From Triglochin maritima (lineage: Eukaryota; Streptophyta; Magnoliopsida; Alismatales; Juncaginaceae), in contig OY821788.1 of NCBI GenBank assembly GCA_963682175.1, positions 17,316,001 to 17,380,000 on the forward strand: a DNA stretch of 64,000 nt. Reading direction: 5' to 3'. Each line of letters opens with the position of its first letter. Position 1 is the stretch's first letter. This document shows, piece by piece, positions 10,972-22,583 of the stretch. The notes below the pieces were generated by a model, which was given only the letters and a program-made list of their open reading frames with translations, did no database searches and was not told where the DNA came from. Both the position numbers and the translations under genes were made by a program.

Positions 10972-13900
10972 TATCTACTCTCCCCTTCTCCTTCTCTCCG
11001 TGTCCCTTATTCTTCTCTCCTTGCCCTCTCTCTTGTTCTCCTTCTCCCTCCTCTCCCTTTCTTCTCCCTCCTCCTCTCCGTCCTTCTCTTTCTCTCATCT
11101 CTCTCCTTCTGCTTCGCTTGTCCTTCTCTCTCCTCCTCCCTCTTCTTTTCCTCTCCGTCACCTTCACTCTCTCACACTCCTCTCGTTCTCCTTCTCTCTC
11201 CCCCATCTCCTTCCCTCTATTTCTCTCTCTACTTCTCCTTCTCCCTCCCTCTTTCCTTCTCTCCTTCCCTTCCAGTCTCCTCTTCCTTCTCTCTCTCCTT
11301 CTCCTTGTCTTTCTCCGTCTAGCTCACTTACCGACTGCCTCACTCTTTCTCCCTCTCTCCTTCTCTTTCTCTCTCTCCTTTCTCCACTTCTCGCTCTAAT
11401 TCACTCTCTCCCCTTCTCCGTTTCACTCCCTCCTTGTCGCTCTCCTTCTCTATTGTTCTCTCTGCTTCTCCATCTCTCCTTGCCCTTCTCACTCTCTCCC
11501 CCCTCGTCCACCTCTCCTCTCTCTCCTTCTCCTTCTAGCTCTCTCTCGTCGTCCCTCTCTCCTTGTTTCCCCCATTTCCTTCTCTCTCGTCCCACACTCT
11601 CCTCTCTCTCCCCTCATTCTCCTTGTTTTTCACTCTCTTGTTGTCCCGCGCTCTCTCCTTCCCACTCCACTCTCTGATTCTCTCTGCCCTTCTATCTTCT
11701 CTCTCCTTATCCTTCACTCTTCGTCTTCCATCTCCTTCCCTCTCTCTCCTTCTCCTCTACTTCAATACCTCTCCTTCTCTTTCCCCTTCTCCTTCTCTCT
11801 CCCTCGCTTGCCTTCTCCTCTTGCTTCTCTCCCTCTCTCTCCTTCTCCTTCCCATCTCCACTCTTCTCCCTCTTTCCGTCTCCTTCTCTCTCCTTCTTCC
11901 TCCTTCCCTCCCCCATCTCCCTCTACTTCTCTCTCCTTGTCCATCTCTCTCTCCCCTCCTCTCTCACTCTATCGTACTCTCTCGCTCTCCTCCTCCTTCT
12001 TCTCTCTCTTTCCTTCTCTCTCTCCTCCTCCTCTATCTCTCCTCTCCTTGTCTCCTTCTCGCTCTCCTCCCCTCTCACTCCCATTGTCCTTCTCTCTCTC
12101 TCTCTCCTTATCTACTCTCCCCTTCTCCTTCTCTCCGTGTGCCCTTATTCTTCTCTCCTTGCCCTCTCTCTTGTTCTCCTTCTCCCTCCTCCTCTCCCCT
12201 TCTTCTCCCTCCTCCTCTCCCTCCTCTCCCTCCTTCTCTTTCTCTCATCTCTCTCCTTCTGCTTCGCTTGTCCTTCTCTCTCCTCCTCCCTCTTCTTTTC
12301 CTCTCCGTCACCTTCACTCTCTCTCACTCCTCTCGTTCTCCTTCTCTCTCCCCCATCTCCTTCCCTCTATTTCTCTCTCTACTTCTCCTTCTCCCTCCCT
12401 CTTTCCTTCTCTCCTTCCCTTCCAGTCTCCTCTTCATTCTCTCTCTCCTTCTCCTTGTCTTTCTCCGTCTAGCTCACTTACCGACTCCCTCGCTCTTTCT
12501 CACTCTCTCCTTCTCTTTCTCTCTCTCCTCTCTCCACTTCTCGCTCTAATTCACTCTCTCCCCTTCTCCGTTTCACTCCCTCCTTGTCGCTCTCCTTCTC
12601 TATTGTTCTCTCTGCTTCTCCATCTCTCCTTGCCCTTCTCACTCTCTCCCCCTTCGTCCACCTCTCCTCTCTCTCCTTCTCCTTCTAGCTCTCTCTCGCC
12701 GTCCCTCTCTCCTTGTTTCCCCCATTTCCTTCTCTCTCGTCCCACACTCTCCTCTCTCTCCCCTCATTCTCCTTGTTTTTCACTCTCTTGTTGTCCCGCG
12801 CTCTCTCCTTCCCACTCCACTCTCTGATTCTCTCTGCCCTTCTATCTTCTCTCTCCTTATCCTTCACTCTTCGTCTTCCATCTCCTTCCCTCTCTCTCCT
12901 TCTCCTCTACTTCAATACCTCTCCTTCTCTTTCCCCTTCTCCTTCTCTCTCCCTCGCTTGCCTTCTCCTCTTGCTTCTCTCCCTCTCTCTCCTTCTCCTT
13001 CCCATCTCCACTCTTCTCCCTCTTTCCGTCTCCTTCTCTCTCCTTCTTCCTCCTTCCCTCCCCCATCTCCCTCTACTTCTCTCTCCTTGTCCATCTCTCT
13101 CTCCGCTCTTCTCTCACTCTATCGTACTCTCTCTCTCTCTCGTCCTCCTTCTTCTCTCTCTTTCCTTCTCTCTCTCCTCCTCCTCTATCTCTCCTCTCCT
13201 CGTCTCCTTCTCGCTCTCCGCCCCTCTCACTCCCATTGTCCTTCTCTCTCTCTCTCTCTCCTTATCTACTCTCCCCTTCTCCTTCTCTCCGTGTGCCCTT
13301 ATTCTTCTCTCCTTGCGCTCTCTCTTGTTCTCCTTCTCCCTCCTCCTCTCCCCTTCTTCTCCCTCCTCCTCTCCCTCCTTCTCTTTCTCTCATCTCTCTC
13401 CTTCTGCTTCGTTTGTCCTTCTCTCTCCTCCTCCCTCTTCTTTTCCTCTCCGTCACCTTCACTCTCTCTCACTCCTCTCGTTCTCCTTCTCTCTCCCCCT
13501 CTCCTTCCCTCTATTTCTCTCTCTACTTCTCCTTCTCCCTCCATCTTTCCTTCTCTCCTTCCCTTCCAGTCTCCTCTTCCTTCTCTCTCTCCTTCTCCTT
13601 GTCTTTCTCCGTCTAGCTCAATTACCGACTCCCTCACTCTTTCTCCCTCTCTCCTCTTTCTCTCTCTCCTCTCTCCACTTCCCGCTCAAATTCACTCTCT
13701 CCACTTCTCCGTTTCACTCCCTCCTTGTCGCTCTCCTTCTCCCTCTCTCTCCTTCTCTATTGTTCTCTCTGCTTCTCCATCTCTCCTTGCCCTTCTCACT
13801 CTCTCCCCCTCCGTCCACCTCTCCTCTCTCTCCTTCTCCTTCTAGCTCTCTCTCTCCGTCCCTCTCTCCTTGTTTCCCCATTTCCTTCTCTCCCGTCCCA

Positions 13901-14573
13901 CACTCTCCTTCTCTCTCTCCCGTCCTTCTCCTTGTTTTTCACTCTCTTGTTGTCCCGCGCTCTCTCCTTCCCATTCCACTCTCTGGTTCTCTCTTCCCTT
14001 CTATCTTCTCTCTCCTGATCCTTCACTCTTCGTCTTCCATCTCCTTCCCTCTCTCTCCTTCTCCTCTACTTCAATACCTCTCCTTCTCTTTCCCCTTCTC
14101 ATTCTCTCTCCCTCGCTTGCCTTCTCCTCTTGCTTCTCTCCCTCTCTCTCCTTCTCCTTCCAATTTCCACTCTTCTCCCTCTGTCCGTCTCCTTCTCTCT
14201 CCTTCTTCCTCCTTCCCTCCCCGATCTCCCTCTACTTCTCTCTCCTTGTCCATCTCTCTCTCCCCTCCTCTCTCACTCTATCGAACTCTTTCGCTCTCCT
14301 CCTCCTTCTTCTCTCTCTTTCCTTCTCTCTTTCCTCCTCCTCTATCTCTCCTCTCCTCGTCTCCTTCTCGGTCTCCTCCCCTCTCACTCCCATTGTCCTT
14401 CTCTCTCTCTCTCTCTCCTTTATCTACTCTCCCCTTCTCCTTCTCTCCGTGTGCCTTATTCTTCTCTCCTTGCCCTCTCTCTTGTTCTCCTTCTCCCTCC
14501 TCCTCTCCCCTTCTTCTCCCTCCTCCTCTCCCTCCTTCTCTTTCTCTCATCTCTCTCCTTCTGCTTCGCTTGT
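9732..14573 (+). repeat. Polypyrimidine satellite, block 3 (about 4 monomers)
   Basis: Anchors at 10921, 12076, 13228 and 14385 (periods 1155, 1152, 1157 bp). The first monomer, around 9900-9925, has an internal deletion joining CTTCTTCCTCCTT directly to CTCCTTCTGCTTCGC, removing roughly 480 bp. The last five bases, CTTGT (14569-14573), are the left target-site duplication of the next element. Confidence 0.94.
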
Positions 14574-14940
14574 TGATTGACATCATTTCATGCTTATATT
14601 TGTATCTTATATCCATTATCTTACACCTAAGCAATGCTACGTGACGAGTTTTATGTTTAGTTTTCAGAAATAAAGAGGTTTGAAGAGAAGAACCATGAAA
14701 GGACCCAAAAGCAGGAAAAAGGACTTAATTGTGAGACCTGGGGACCAAGATGCAAGACAGAAGGACCTGATCGTAAGACAGAAGGACCTAAGAGGAAACC
14801 AGGAAACTCCACACCATCATGGGGAGTATTTTGGCAATTCGATTCGGGTCGGAGCTCCAACAAACCAAGTAGATGCATCCAGGACCAACAAAGACCACCA
14901 GCAAAGCCCACAACAAATCCCAGATGAATCCAAAGCTTAT

Positions 14941-14981
14941 AGACCGCCAATTGGCGGTCTTGGACCGCTAATTGGCGGTCC
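14941..14981. repeat. Tandem palindromes in solo LTR
   Basis: AGACCGCCAATTGGCGGTCT (14941-14960) is a perfect 20-bp palindrome. After one base comes GGACCGCTAATTGGCGGTCC (14962-14981), with one imperfect pair. The same core recurs in the other gypsy LTRs and in the Gypsy-III leader. Confidence 0.85.
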
Positions 14982-15057
14982 ATATGTCTCCAGATCCGCT
15001 AAGATTTGTGCTGGGCTTGTATTTTTGTATTCTTAGTCTATTTTTGGTATTGGTTTA

Positions 15058-15108
15058 GTCCCACATCGGGGGATTGTCCCCGATTAGTTTTTTCCATGCT
15101 TATAAATA
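15058..15108 (+). promoter_or_regulatory. USE-like element plus TATA box in gypsy solo LTR
   Basis: GTCCCACATCG (15058-15068) matches exactly the plant snRNA upstream sequence element consensus RTCCCACATCG. TATAAATA follows at 15101-15108, with 32 nt between. Just after the USE, ATCGGGG...CCCCGAT forms a 7-bp inverted repeat. The spacing fits Pol II-type rather than Pol III-type snRNA promoters. Function in the LTR is inferred. Confidence 0.65.
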
Positions 15109-16115
15109 GAACTCTTCACCTTCTATTGTAATTACCCATTGTTTGGTGGCATTCTCTCTACTAAGGAGTGAGCCTTGAAGCAATAACTCAAGGTGGAGAA
15201 GAGTGCTACCTTCAATGTGAGTCATTGTTAATAAAAGTTTATTTGTTGGTTTTAATCTTGTCTTGTTATGTTGTTTGTTTTATGTGGGTTGCTTTACTTT
15301 GTTTAATTTCTTGTTTAGTAATTTCAGTATCTTAGTTAAATGTTTTCTTTGCTTAGTCTAATCAGTAGTGTAATGAGTAGTGAGTAGTTCCATCCCCATT
15401 TGGGGGGTGGAGAAATATGTGATATAATCATGTAGTGTATTAAGTGTGTGTTATTTTTATCCCTTGAGCTTTATATGATTTCCATAACTATCTAATGAGT
15501 TTTCACTCTTATCTTTGATATGCTAATGCTCTTGAATGAAGCTTAGCTTATGCTTTGATTAGTGGACCTATTTTATGGGGAATGATAAGGTTAGGATATG
15601 GATGAAGTTAATATTGGAAACACAATTTGTAGTGTATGTGCTCTTGTTGCCTTTACCTTAGCTAATGTCTTGTATGTTTTAATGATGTAGTGAAATCTTA
15701 ATTCATGTGGAGGCAAAGTAGGCTATAGTCTTTATACTTGAGTTCATGTAGCTTCATTCCAATTATTGTCTTGTATGTTTTAATGATGTAGTCTTATCTT
15801 AATTCATGTGGAGGCAAAGTTGGATGTAGTTTTATGATTTCATGCACTACGTGTTGTGAGGAGCTTAATGAACACACACACACTTCTTTATGTTCACATT
15901 ATTTCTCTACCCCCTATGGGGCTTAGTTTTATTGCTTATCTTCATTTCCTTTTTGCATCTTAGTGTAGTTTAGTGTAACCAACCTTTCTTCCCTTTCTTC
16001 ACCTCTCGCCTTCGAACAAACCAAGTGTCGACACACCTCCCAGTGGACGACCCGTATTTGCCACCGCTTCAACGCGGCCGTGCACTTGCGGTTAAATATA
16101 AAACGAGATCAATCA

Positions 16116-17218
16116 CTTGTCCTTCTCTCTCCTCCTCCCTCTTGTTTTCCACTCCGTCACATTCACTCTCTCTCACTCCTCTCGTTCTCCTTCTCTCTCC
16201 CCCTTCTCCTTCCCTCTATTTCTCTCTCTACTTCTCCTTCTCCCTCCCTCTTTCCTTCTCGCCTTCCCTTCCAGTCTCCTCTTCCTTCTCTCTCTCCTTC
16301 TCCCTGCCTTTCTCCGTCTAGCTCACTTACCGACTCCCTCACTCTTTCTCCCTCTCTCCTTCTCTTTCTCTCTCTCCTCTCTCCACTTCTCGCTCTAATA
16401 CATTCTCTCCCTTCTCCGTTTCACTCCCTCTTTGTCGCTCTCCTTCTCCCTCTCTCTCCTTCTCTATTGTTCTCTCTGCTTCTCCATCTCTCCTTGCCCT
16501 TCTCACTCTCTCCCCCTCCGTCCACCTCTCCTCTCTCTCCTTCTCCTTCTAGCTCTCTCTCTCCGTCCCTCTCTCCTTGTTTCCCCATTTCCTTCTCTCT
16601 CGTCCCACACTCTCCTTCTCTTTCTCCCCTCCTTCTCCTTGTTTTTCACTCTCTTGTTGTCCTGCGCTCTCTCCTTCCCACTCCACTCTCTGATTCTCTC
16701 TTCCCTTCTATCTTCTCTCTCCTTATCCTTCACTCTTCGTCTTCCATCTCCTTCCCTCTCTCTCCTTCTCCTCTACTTCTATACCTCTCCTTCTCTTTCC
16801 CCTTCTCCTTCTCTCTCCCTCGCTTGCCTTCTCCTCTTGCTTCTCTCCCTCTCTCTCCTTCTCCTTCCCATCACCACTCTTCTCCCTCTCTCCGTCTCCT
16901 TCTCTCTCCTTCTTCCTCCTTCCCTCCCCCATCTCTCTCTCCCCTCCTCTCTCACTCTATCGTACTCTCTCGCTCTCCTCCTCCTTCTTCTCTCTCTTTC
17001 CTTCTCTCTCTCCTCCTCCTCTATCTCTCCTCTCCTCGTCTCCTTCTCGCTCTCCTCCCCTCTCACTCCCATTGTCCTTCTCTCTCTCTCTCTCCTTATC
17101 TCCTCTCCCCTTCTCCTTCTCTATCTCTCCTCCTCTATCTCTCCTCTCCTCCTCCTCCTCTATCTCTCCTCTCCTCGTCTCCTTCTCTCTCACTCCCATT
17201 GTCCTTCTCTCTCTCTCT
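16116..17218 (+). repeat. Polypyrimidine satellite, block 4, with scrambled right end
   Basis: Normal monomer order from CTTGTCCTTC to the anchor at about 17065. From 17100 to 17218 there is a compressed local rearrangement: CTATCTCTCCTC modules repeat at short spacing, and a second CACTCCCATTGTCC anchor occurs only about 125 bp after the first. The array then breaks directly into Gypsy-II gag sequence. Confidence 0.92.
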
Positions 17219-19657
17219 CAGATTGTGTATGAGGGTCTTCACATCCCGTCCCGAACGCTCCTTGAGTCCATGTGTCAAGGAGAGTTCTTGGGAAAGGATG
17301 AGAGGGAGGCATGGGCCTTCCTAGAAGACCTCGCTGAGAAAACCATGCAATGGGAGAGTGTGAGGGAACCACCTGCATCATCTAGCATAGGAGCAAGGAT
17401 CGCGAATGCAAACTCGACTAGATCGGGTGCCGCATTTGTTGTCGATACCACTACGGCCACCGAGGCGCGCATGGCGGCCTTAATGCGCCATATGGATTCG
17501 ATTGAGCTCCAAAACCAACAAAGTGCACCTCACATGTCCACATCTGGTCCAGTTCCCTGTCATTCATGTGGTAGGATAGGTCATGTAGAAAGCGAGTGTG
17601 AGTCCATTCCGCCTGAGATGGAGCGTGTCAACGCCGTCTATGATAGAGCCAGGAATGACCCATACTCATCATCTTATAATCCTGGATGGAGTAACCACCC
17701 TAATTTTTCATGGAACCAAACTAATGCCCCAGGTGGTCCTCCAAACTCCTCTAGACCACCTTACCAATCACACCAACCTCCCATGCATGCACATTCCTAT
17801 CAGCCACCCCAAGCACAAACCACCAATCAATCGGGTTTCCTAAATTCCAATAATATGGAAACCCGATTCAATTCGCTTGAGACCTTGACTCGTGGACTTG
17901 AAAACTCAATGAAAATTTTATGTCTACCACAAGTCAAGTTCTCACTTCAAATCAGCAGACCATGAAATCTCTAGAGCTTCAGATGAGCCAATTGGCTCAG
18001 TCTGTACATGAGAGAGAGAGGGTCTTTTCGTAGCCAGCCTGAGGCTTACCCCCGTATGTACCAACAACAACACATGCAAAATGATAATGTGGTTCCTCGG
18101 GGGAGGCAAGTGAACCATGTTGAGGAACCTGTTCACCATGTCAATTCCATTGTGACCTTAAGGAATGGAAAACAGGTTGACAATCACATCTCCTTGCCAC
18201 AACAACCACCATCTATGCAGCCCCTCAGTGGGAATGGTGGTGAAGAAGATGTTGAGGGTGAGGGTAATACACCAAAGCTTTCTTCTCAGGCACAGCAGAA
18301 AACCTACCTGCCAAAAGCTCCCTATCCAAGTAGGTTAAACAAAAAGCAGAGTGACAACATGGACAAGATATTAGAGGTGTTTAAGCAAGTGAAGGTTAAC
18401 ATCCCCTTGTTGGATATCAACCAACAAATACCTCAATATGCCAAAGTGTTGAAGAATCTCTGCACAACCAAGAGGAAGACCAATGTTCCTAAGAAAGCAT
18501 TCTTGGCTACAAATATCAGCTCACTTTTGTCCAATCCTACCTACACAAAATACAAGGACCCTGGGTGTCCTACTATTCAGTGTACGATAGGGGACACTAG
18601 ATTGAGCAATGTTTTGCTTGATTTAGGATCAGCGGTCAACCTCCTCCCATTCTCTGTTTATCAACAGTTGAACTTGGGAGAATTGAAACCAACGAAAATC
18701 ACCCTCCAATTGGCGGATAGATCAATTCGTATTCCCATGGGGATTATCGAGGATGTGCTTATCAAAGTTGGAGATTTTATATTTCCAGTCGATTTTGTTG
18801 TCCTCGATACCAATCCTGTTGCGAACACCCACTCTCAAATACCTTTGATTTTGGGTAGACCATTTCTGGCAACCTCCAATGCCTTGATTAATTGTAGAAA
18901 TGGTCTCATGAAGCTCTCATTCGGTAACATGAGTGCCGAGTTTCATGTGTTCAACTCTGGTAAGCAACAGGAACCCATGGATGAACCTTTAAATCTAAAT
19001 CTCATCCGCCAATTGGAGAAAGCACCACAAAATCAACGAACACCCCTAACCCCAATGCAACCCATTGAGAATGTGCGTGGGCCCAGCGAAAACTCATTGC
19101 CTGTCTTCGCAATGCAACAGAGTGAGCTGGCCTCGAACATGAATGTCCAAAGGGAGTGTTCATTGCATGATTCAGTTGAGAGTACTAGTGAGAGTGAGAC
19201 ACCTCATCATATGCCTATACCAGAAGGTGTCTCTACCTCATGTCTCATGGCCCTTGAGCCATTTGAGCTTCATATTGACTCCAACAAGGACTCACCTATG
19301 ACCGAGCTTATGTTTGATGATCTAAATGAGGGTGGGAGGTCCTTGTTGGATAACTTGGGGAGAAGCCCCATTCTTCGTGATGCAGGTCTGCTGCATCCAT
19401 CGAATGAGCTTGAGGAACTCATTCCGATGCACCCACCTATTGGTTGGACGGTTTTGTTAGATGAGCAACTAAACCCTAGTGAGGCAACACATCTTCACTC
19501 TTTCATGTTGCCTACACCCGACCAATATCATGAGGGCTTCGAGCCTTTCAGCTTTGACCTTTCACCCCTCATGACACCTCAGAGTACCGGTGAAGTTTGC
19601 CCATCTCGGCAAGTCTCTGGTCATCATGACTTGATGTTCTCATTTGATGTTCCTTGA
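17219..19657 (+). pseudogene. Gypsy-II gag (partial) and protease remnant
   Basis: The frame begins inside gag. The zinc knuckle CHSCGRIGHVESEC (CX2CX4HX4C) lies at 17558-17599. A 1-nt loss near 17918 puts the frame out and a stop follows at 17963. A 2-nt loss in the GA run near 18010-18022 restores it, after which 18008-19657 is open (549 codons). That part has a conserved pre-protease segment (DNMDKILEVFKQVKVNIPLLD, split here as DNMDKILEVF / KQVKVNIPLL) and an aspartic protease-like domain with LLDLGSAVNLLP (Asp codon at 18620) and ILGRPFLATSNALI. The family usually reads DLGAS at the active site, so DLGSA is a variant. There is no RT downstream. The frame ends SFDVP. Confidence 0.85.
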
Positions 19658-21192
19658 CCAAATGATTATGAGAATATCGTTATTGTTGTATATATCTTGT
19701 AAAAAAAAAAAAAAAAGAAGAAAAAAAAACAAAATAATAAAAGACTCCTTCAGTGAGCATCGATTGTTGTGGGTCCCAACCCTTGTGTACTTGGGCCCCA
19801 ATTTCTTCACGTATTTATCTCCCTTCTTCAGCTTCTCACAGGTTTTGAGGGAATTTGGGTTTGTGTCCATCAACATGACCCTGAACGTCCCTTTGTACTT
19901 CATGTTGGTGAGATCTTTCCTTTTTCATGCATATATCCATGTAGTATCTTGTTCGCATTCATTGAGGACAATGCATGAGGTAGGTGTGGGGGGGGGGGGT
20001 GTTTTACGTGTGTACATATTCGAGTCATTTTCCTTTGGTTTTGTTTTCTTTTGTGTGTACTGCTAGGGTCATGTTAGTGTGCCGCATTTAACATTGATAT
20101 ATATGCTTGCCATGATCCTTGGGTGTCTTGTCTTCTTTTGCTTGCCGAGTGCTTTAAAATTTCCACATTTCTTTCAAAATCTTCATGTGTTTGCGAAAGA
20201 AAATGTTTTGTAGGTTTTGCGTGTGTTCAGCATGTGCAAAACCGTTGAGAGGCAAAGTAAAAAGAAAGCTCCCAAAATTGTCTTGAACTTGATGCATTAG
20301 GATTTCTAGTTTACTGGCTTTAGGTCTTATCGATTCGTTAGGATGCACCCCGGTTTTCCCTCGGGGGGCGTGTAATCATAGGGTTTCAGGAAGTTTGTCG
20401 TAGTCAAGGGCCCTTAATCTCTTTTTGTGAAACGTAAATGTAGGGGTTTTGGTTCCCATGTAGATATATAAATAAGTGGTTTTCTCTCTTCTCGCACGGC
20501 TCCTATCACCCTGGAAAGTAGGTCTGAGGGGCCTTTGTGCCTGGTGCTTTCGAGTCATCTGACTTGGGATGCACCGACCGAACTCCCGTTACACGGGTGG
20601 TAGGGATCGCCCTATGTGGAGATTTGGGGGAAGGTGTACGTGATAGTGTAAGTCCTCATAGGCAATGATGCACGAAACCTGACCCTGGGAGAATCAAACA
20701 CCAACCAATAAAATGCTCCAAAGAAAAAGAAAAAAAAGAAAAAAGGAAAAAAAAAAGAAAAAAAAAAGTCAAATAAGAACCAAAATGGACTTTACACATT
20801 GTATCACATTCAGAAGTTAAGGTTGCCCATGCCTTTCACTTAAGTCCTAGACTAACTCTCACGAATAACTCATTAGGCTAGGTGTGTGGACCGATTACAT
20901 ATATAGAGTCGACCCGTAGTTTTACCGCGTCCCATGATCAACAAAATAAGTCCAACGAGTCGTGTAGCTAGATTGATTAATGCATCTTGTTCGGATTTTG
21001 TGGGTATATCCGCTGAAAACCCTCAGGAGACAACACTCCTCCTCCTTGGCAACAGGGAGGTTTAACGGCTTGTTGCACGTGCTAAGTGCAACCGTGATTC
21101 CTACGAAAGTGAGTTAGGATTTCTTGTTTTTCTCATGCTTTTCTCTTTCTTTGTTTTGCTCGGGACTAGCAAAAGTTAGGTGTGGGGGTATT
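19658..21192 (+). other. Noncoding region between Gypsy-II protease and 3' LTR
   Basis: No credible coding. It holds an A-rich tract at 19701-19740, GAGGACAATGCATGAGGTAGG followed by a G11 run (about 19990-20000), an A/G-rich stretch at 20717-20768, and the PPT AAAAGTTAGGTGTGGGGGTA at 21171-21190. Compared with Gypsy-III it lacks about 67 bp after GGGTTTCAG (about 20388). In autonomous Athila/Tat relatives, pol and env-like coding would occupy this part of the element. Confidence 0.8.
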
Positions 21193-22583
21193 TGATTGAT
21201 ATCATTTCATGCTTATATTTGTATCTTATGTCCATTATCTTTCACCTAAACAATGCTATGTCACGAGTTTTATGTTTAGTTTTCAGGAATAAATAGGTTT
21301 GAAGAGATGAAACATAAAAGGACCCAAAAGCTGGGAAAAAGGACTGGATTGTGAGATCTGGGGACCAAGATGCAAGGGAGAAGGACCTGAACGCAAGACA
21401 GAGGGACCTAAGAGCAAAACAAAATACTTCACACCATCATGGGGAGTATTTTAGCAATTGGATTCGGGTCGGAGCTCCAACAAACGAAGTAGATGCATCA
21501 AAGACCACCAAAAGCACAAAGAAAAGCCCAGAATAAAACTCAACTGGATCCGGACATTTTGGACCGCAAATTGACGGTCTGGATTAGTCCAGATCCGCCA
21601 AGATTTGTCCTGGACTTGTATTAATGTTCGTTGAGGCTATTTTTGGTGTTGGTTTAGTCCCACATCGGGGGATTGTCCCGGATTAGCTTTTTCCATGCCT
21701 ATAAATAGAACTCTTCACCTCCTAGTGTAATCACTCCATATTTTAAGTGGCTATTCTTCCTACTAGAAGTGAGGCCTTGAAGCACACACTAAAGTAGGAG
21801 GATGCTACTTTTAATGTGAGTCATTTTATCAATAAAGTTTTGTGTTTCTTTCATTGTTTGTTTATGCTTCTTTTATAGTTTGTGCATGTTTTAGTTTAGT
21901 CGTCTTTTATTTCTAGCTTAGTTTTAATATGCTTTATTTGCTTAGTTTAATAATTAGTGTAATGTTTAGTGAGTAGTTTCATCCCCTTTGGGGGGTGGAG
22001 TAGATGTACATACATGGATTAGAGAATGGGATGAATGCTTTATTTTTGATGTGTTGATAAAACATGAATGTATGCTTGCTTGTTTAGGATAGAATTTATA
22101 ACTTGATGAGTTTTGCCAAAATGATGAGACACCTCTCATGCTTGTTTAGGTTCTGAAATAAATAACTTGCATATGTAAATGTTAATCAACTATGTTGGTG
22201 AATAGATTGATAGGTTTTGCCATAACATTTAGACACTTCCTATGCTTGATAAACACCACATTCATGTGCTTAAAGAATGTATTCTACACCCACCTCTTTG
22301 CATGTGTGCACTCACTCCACCCCTTAGGGGTTTTCCCATTTCTGTATTCCAGCATTCTTCCTTTGTTCTTAGCTTAGTTATTATTTCATTGTTTGGTTCT
22401 TCCTTTCGCATTTCCTACTTCTTAGCGTAGTATAGAGTAGAGTAGCATAAACATCTTTCTCCCCCTATTTTTGCTACTTGATTTCGTACAAGCAAGAGGC
22501 TACTCACCTCCCTGAGGACGACCCGTACTTGCCACCGCTTCATCGCGGTCGTGCACTTGCGGTTTTAAATAAAACGCTCAACA
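21193..22583 (+). mobile_element. Gypsy-II 3' LTR
   Basis: 1391 bp, starting TGATTGATATC and ending CTCAACA. USE-like GTCCCACATCG lies at 21657-21667 and TATAAATA at 21700-21707, again 32 nt apart. The 18-bp palindrome is decayed to GACCGCAAATTGACGGTC (21562-21579), with two substitutions. Followed by TGCTC, then native satellite CCTCTTCTTTTCC. Confidence 0.9.
21657..21707 (+). promoter_or_regulatory. USE-like element plus TATA box, Gypsy-II LTR
   Basis: Exact RTCCCACATCG match at 21657-21667 and TATAAATA at 21700-21707 with the conserved 32-nt gap. Confidence 0.62.

Larger units (their letters stand above)
14574..16115 (+). mobile_element. Solo LTR of a Ty3/gypsy (Athila-like) family, TSD CTTGT
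   Basis: Starts TGATTGACATC and ends GATCAATCA, so the termini form a perfect 7-bp inverted repeat TGATTGA/TCAATCA. It is flanked by CTTGT at 14569-14573 and 16116-16120. Removing the element and one CTTGT restores the native satellite GCTTCGCTTGTCCTTC. It is homologous to the LTRs of Gypsy-II and III (same start, promoter and palindromes) but longer (1542 versus about 1390 bp) and more diverged. Part of the extra length is a direct repeat of about 50 bp with a 101-bp period (15666 and 15767, TGTCTTGTATG...). No internal region remains, so it arose by LTR-LTR recombination. Family assignment rests on Gypsy-III. Confidence 0.92.
17219..22583 (+). mobile_element. Gypsy-II: 5'-truncated Gag-Pro LTR element
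   Basis: Homologous to Gypsy-III from its position about 47294 to its 3' end, so the 5' LTR, PBS, leader and first part of gag are missing. The left junction is satellite CTCTCTCA/GATTGTGTATGAG. The order is gag C-terminus, protease, a 1.5-kb noncoding region, a PPT (21171-21190) and a 3' LTR (21193-22583). The 3' terminus, CAACA/TGCTC, and the satellite beyond are the same as in Gypsy-III, including the altered TSD base. II and III therefore descend from one insertion by duplication of the locus. No RT or integrase is present. Confidence 0.9.

Noticed and set aside
10751..11206. Arg/Glu/Lys-rich minus-strand open frames in the satellite
   Set aside because: Reverse complement of the same satellite; composition artefact.
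15666..15830. Direct repeat in the solo LTR considered as a separate small mobile element
   Set aside because: No terminal inverted repeats or TSD; simple internal duplication with a 101-bp period.
22192..22377. 61- and 62-codon frames repeated in each gypsy LTR (also 45129 and 52349)
   Set aside because: Short frames in LTR sequence, conserved through LTR identity. No coding evidence.
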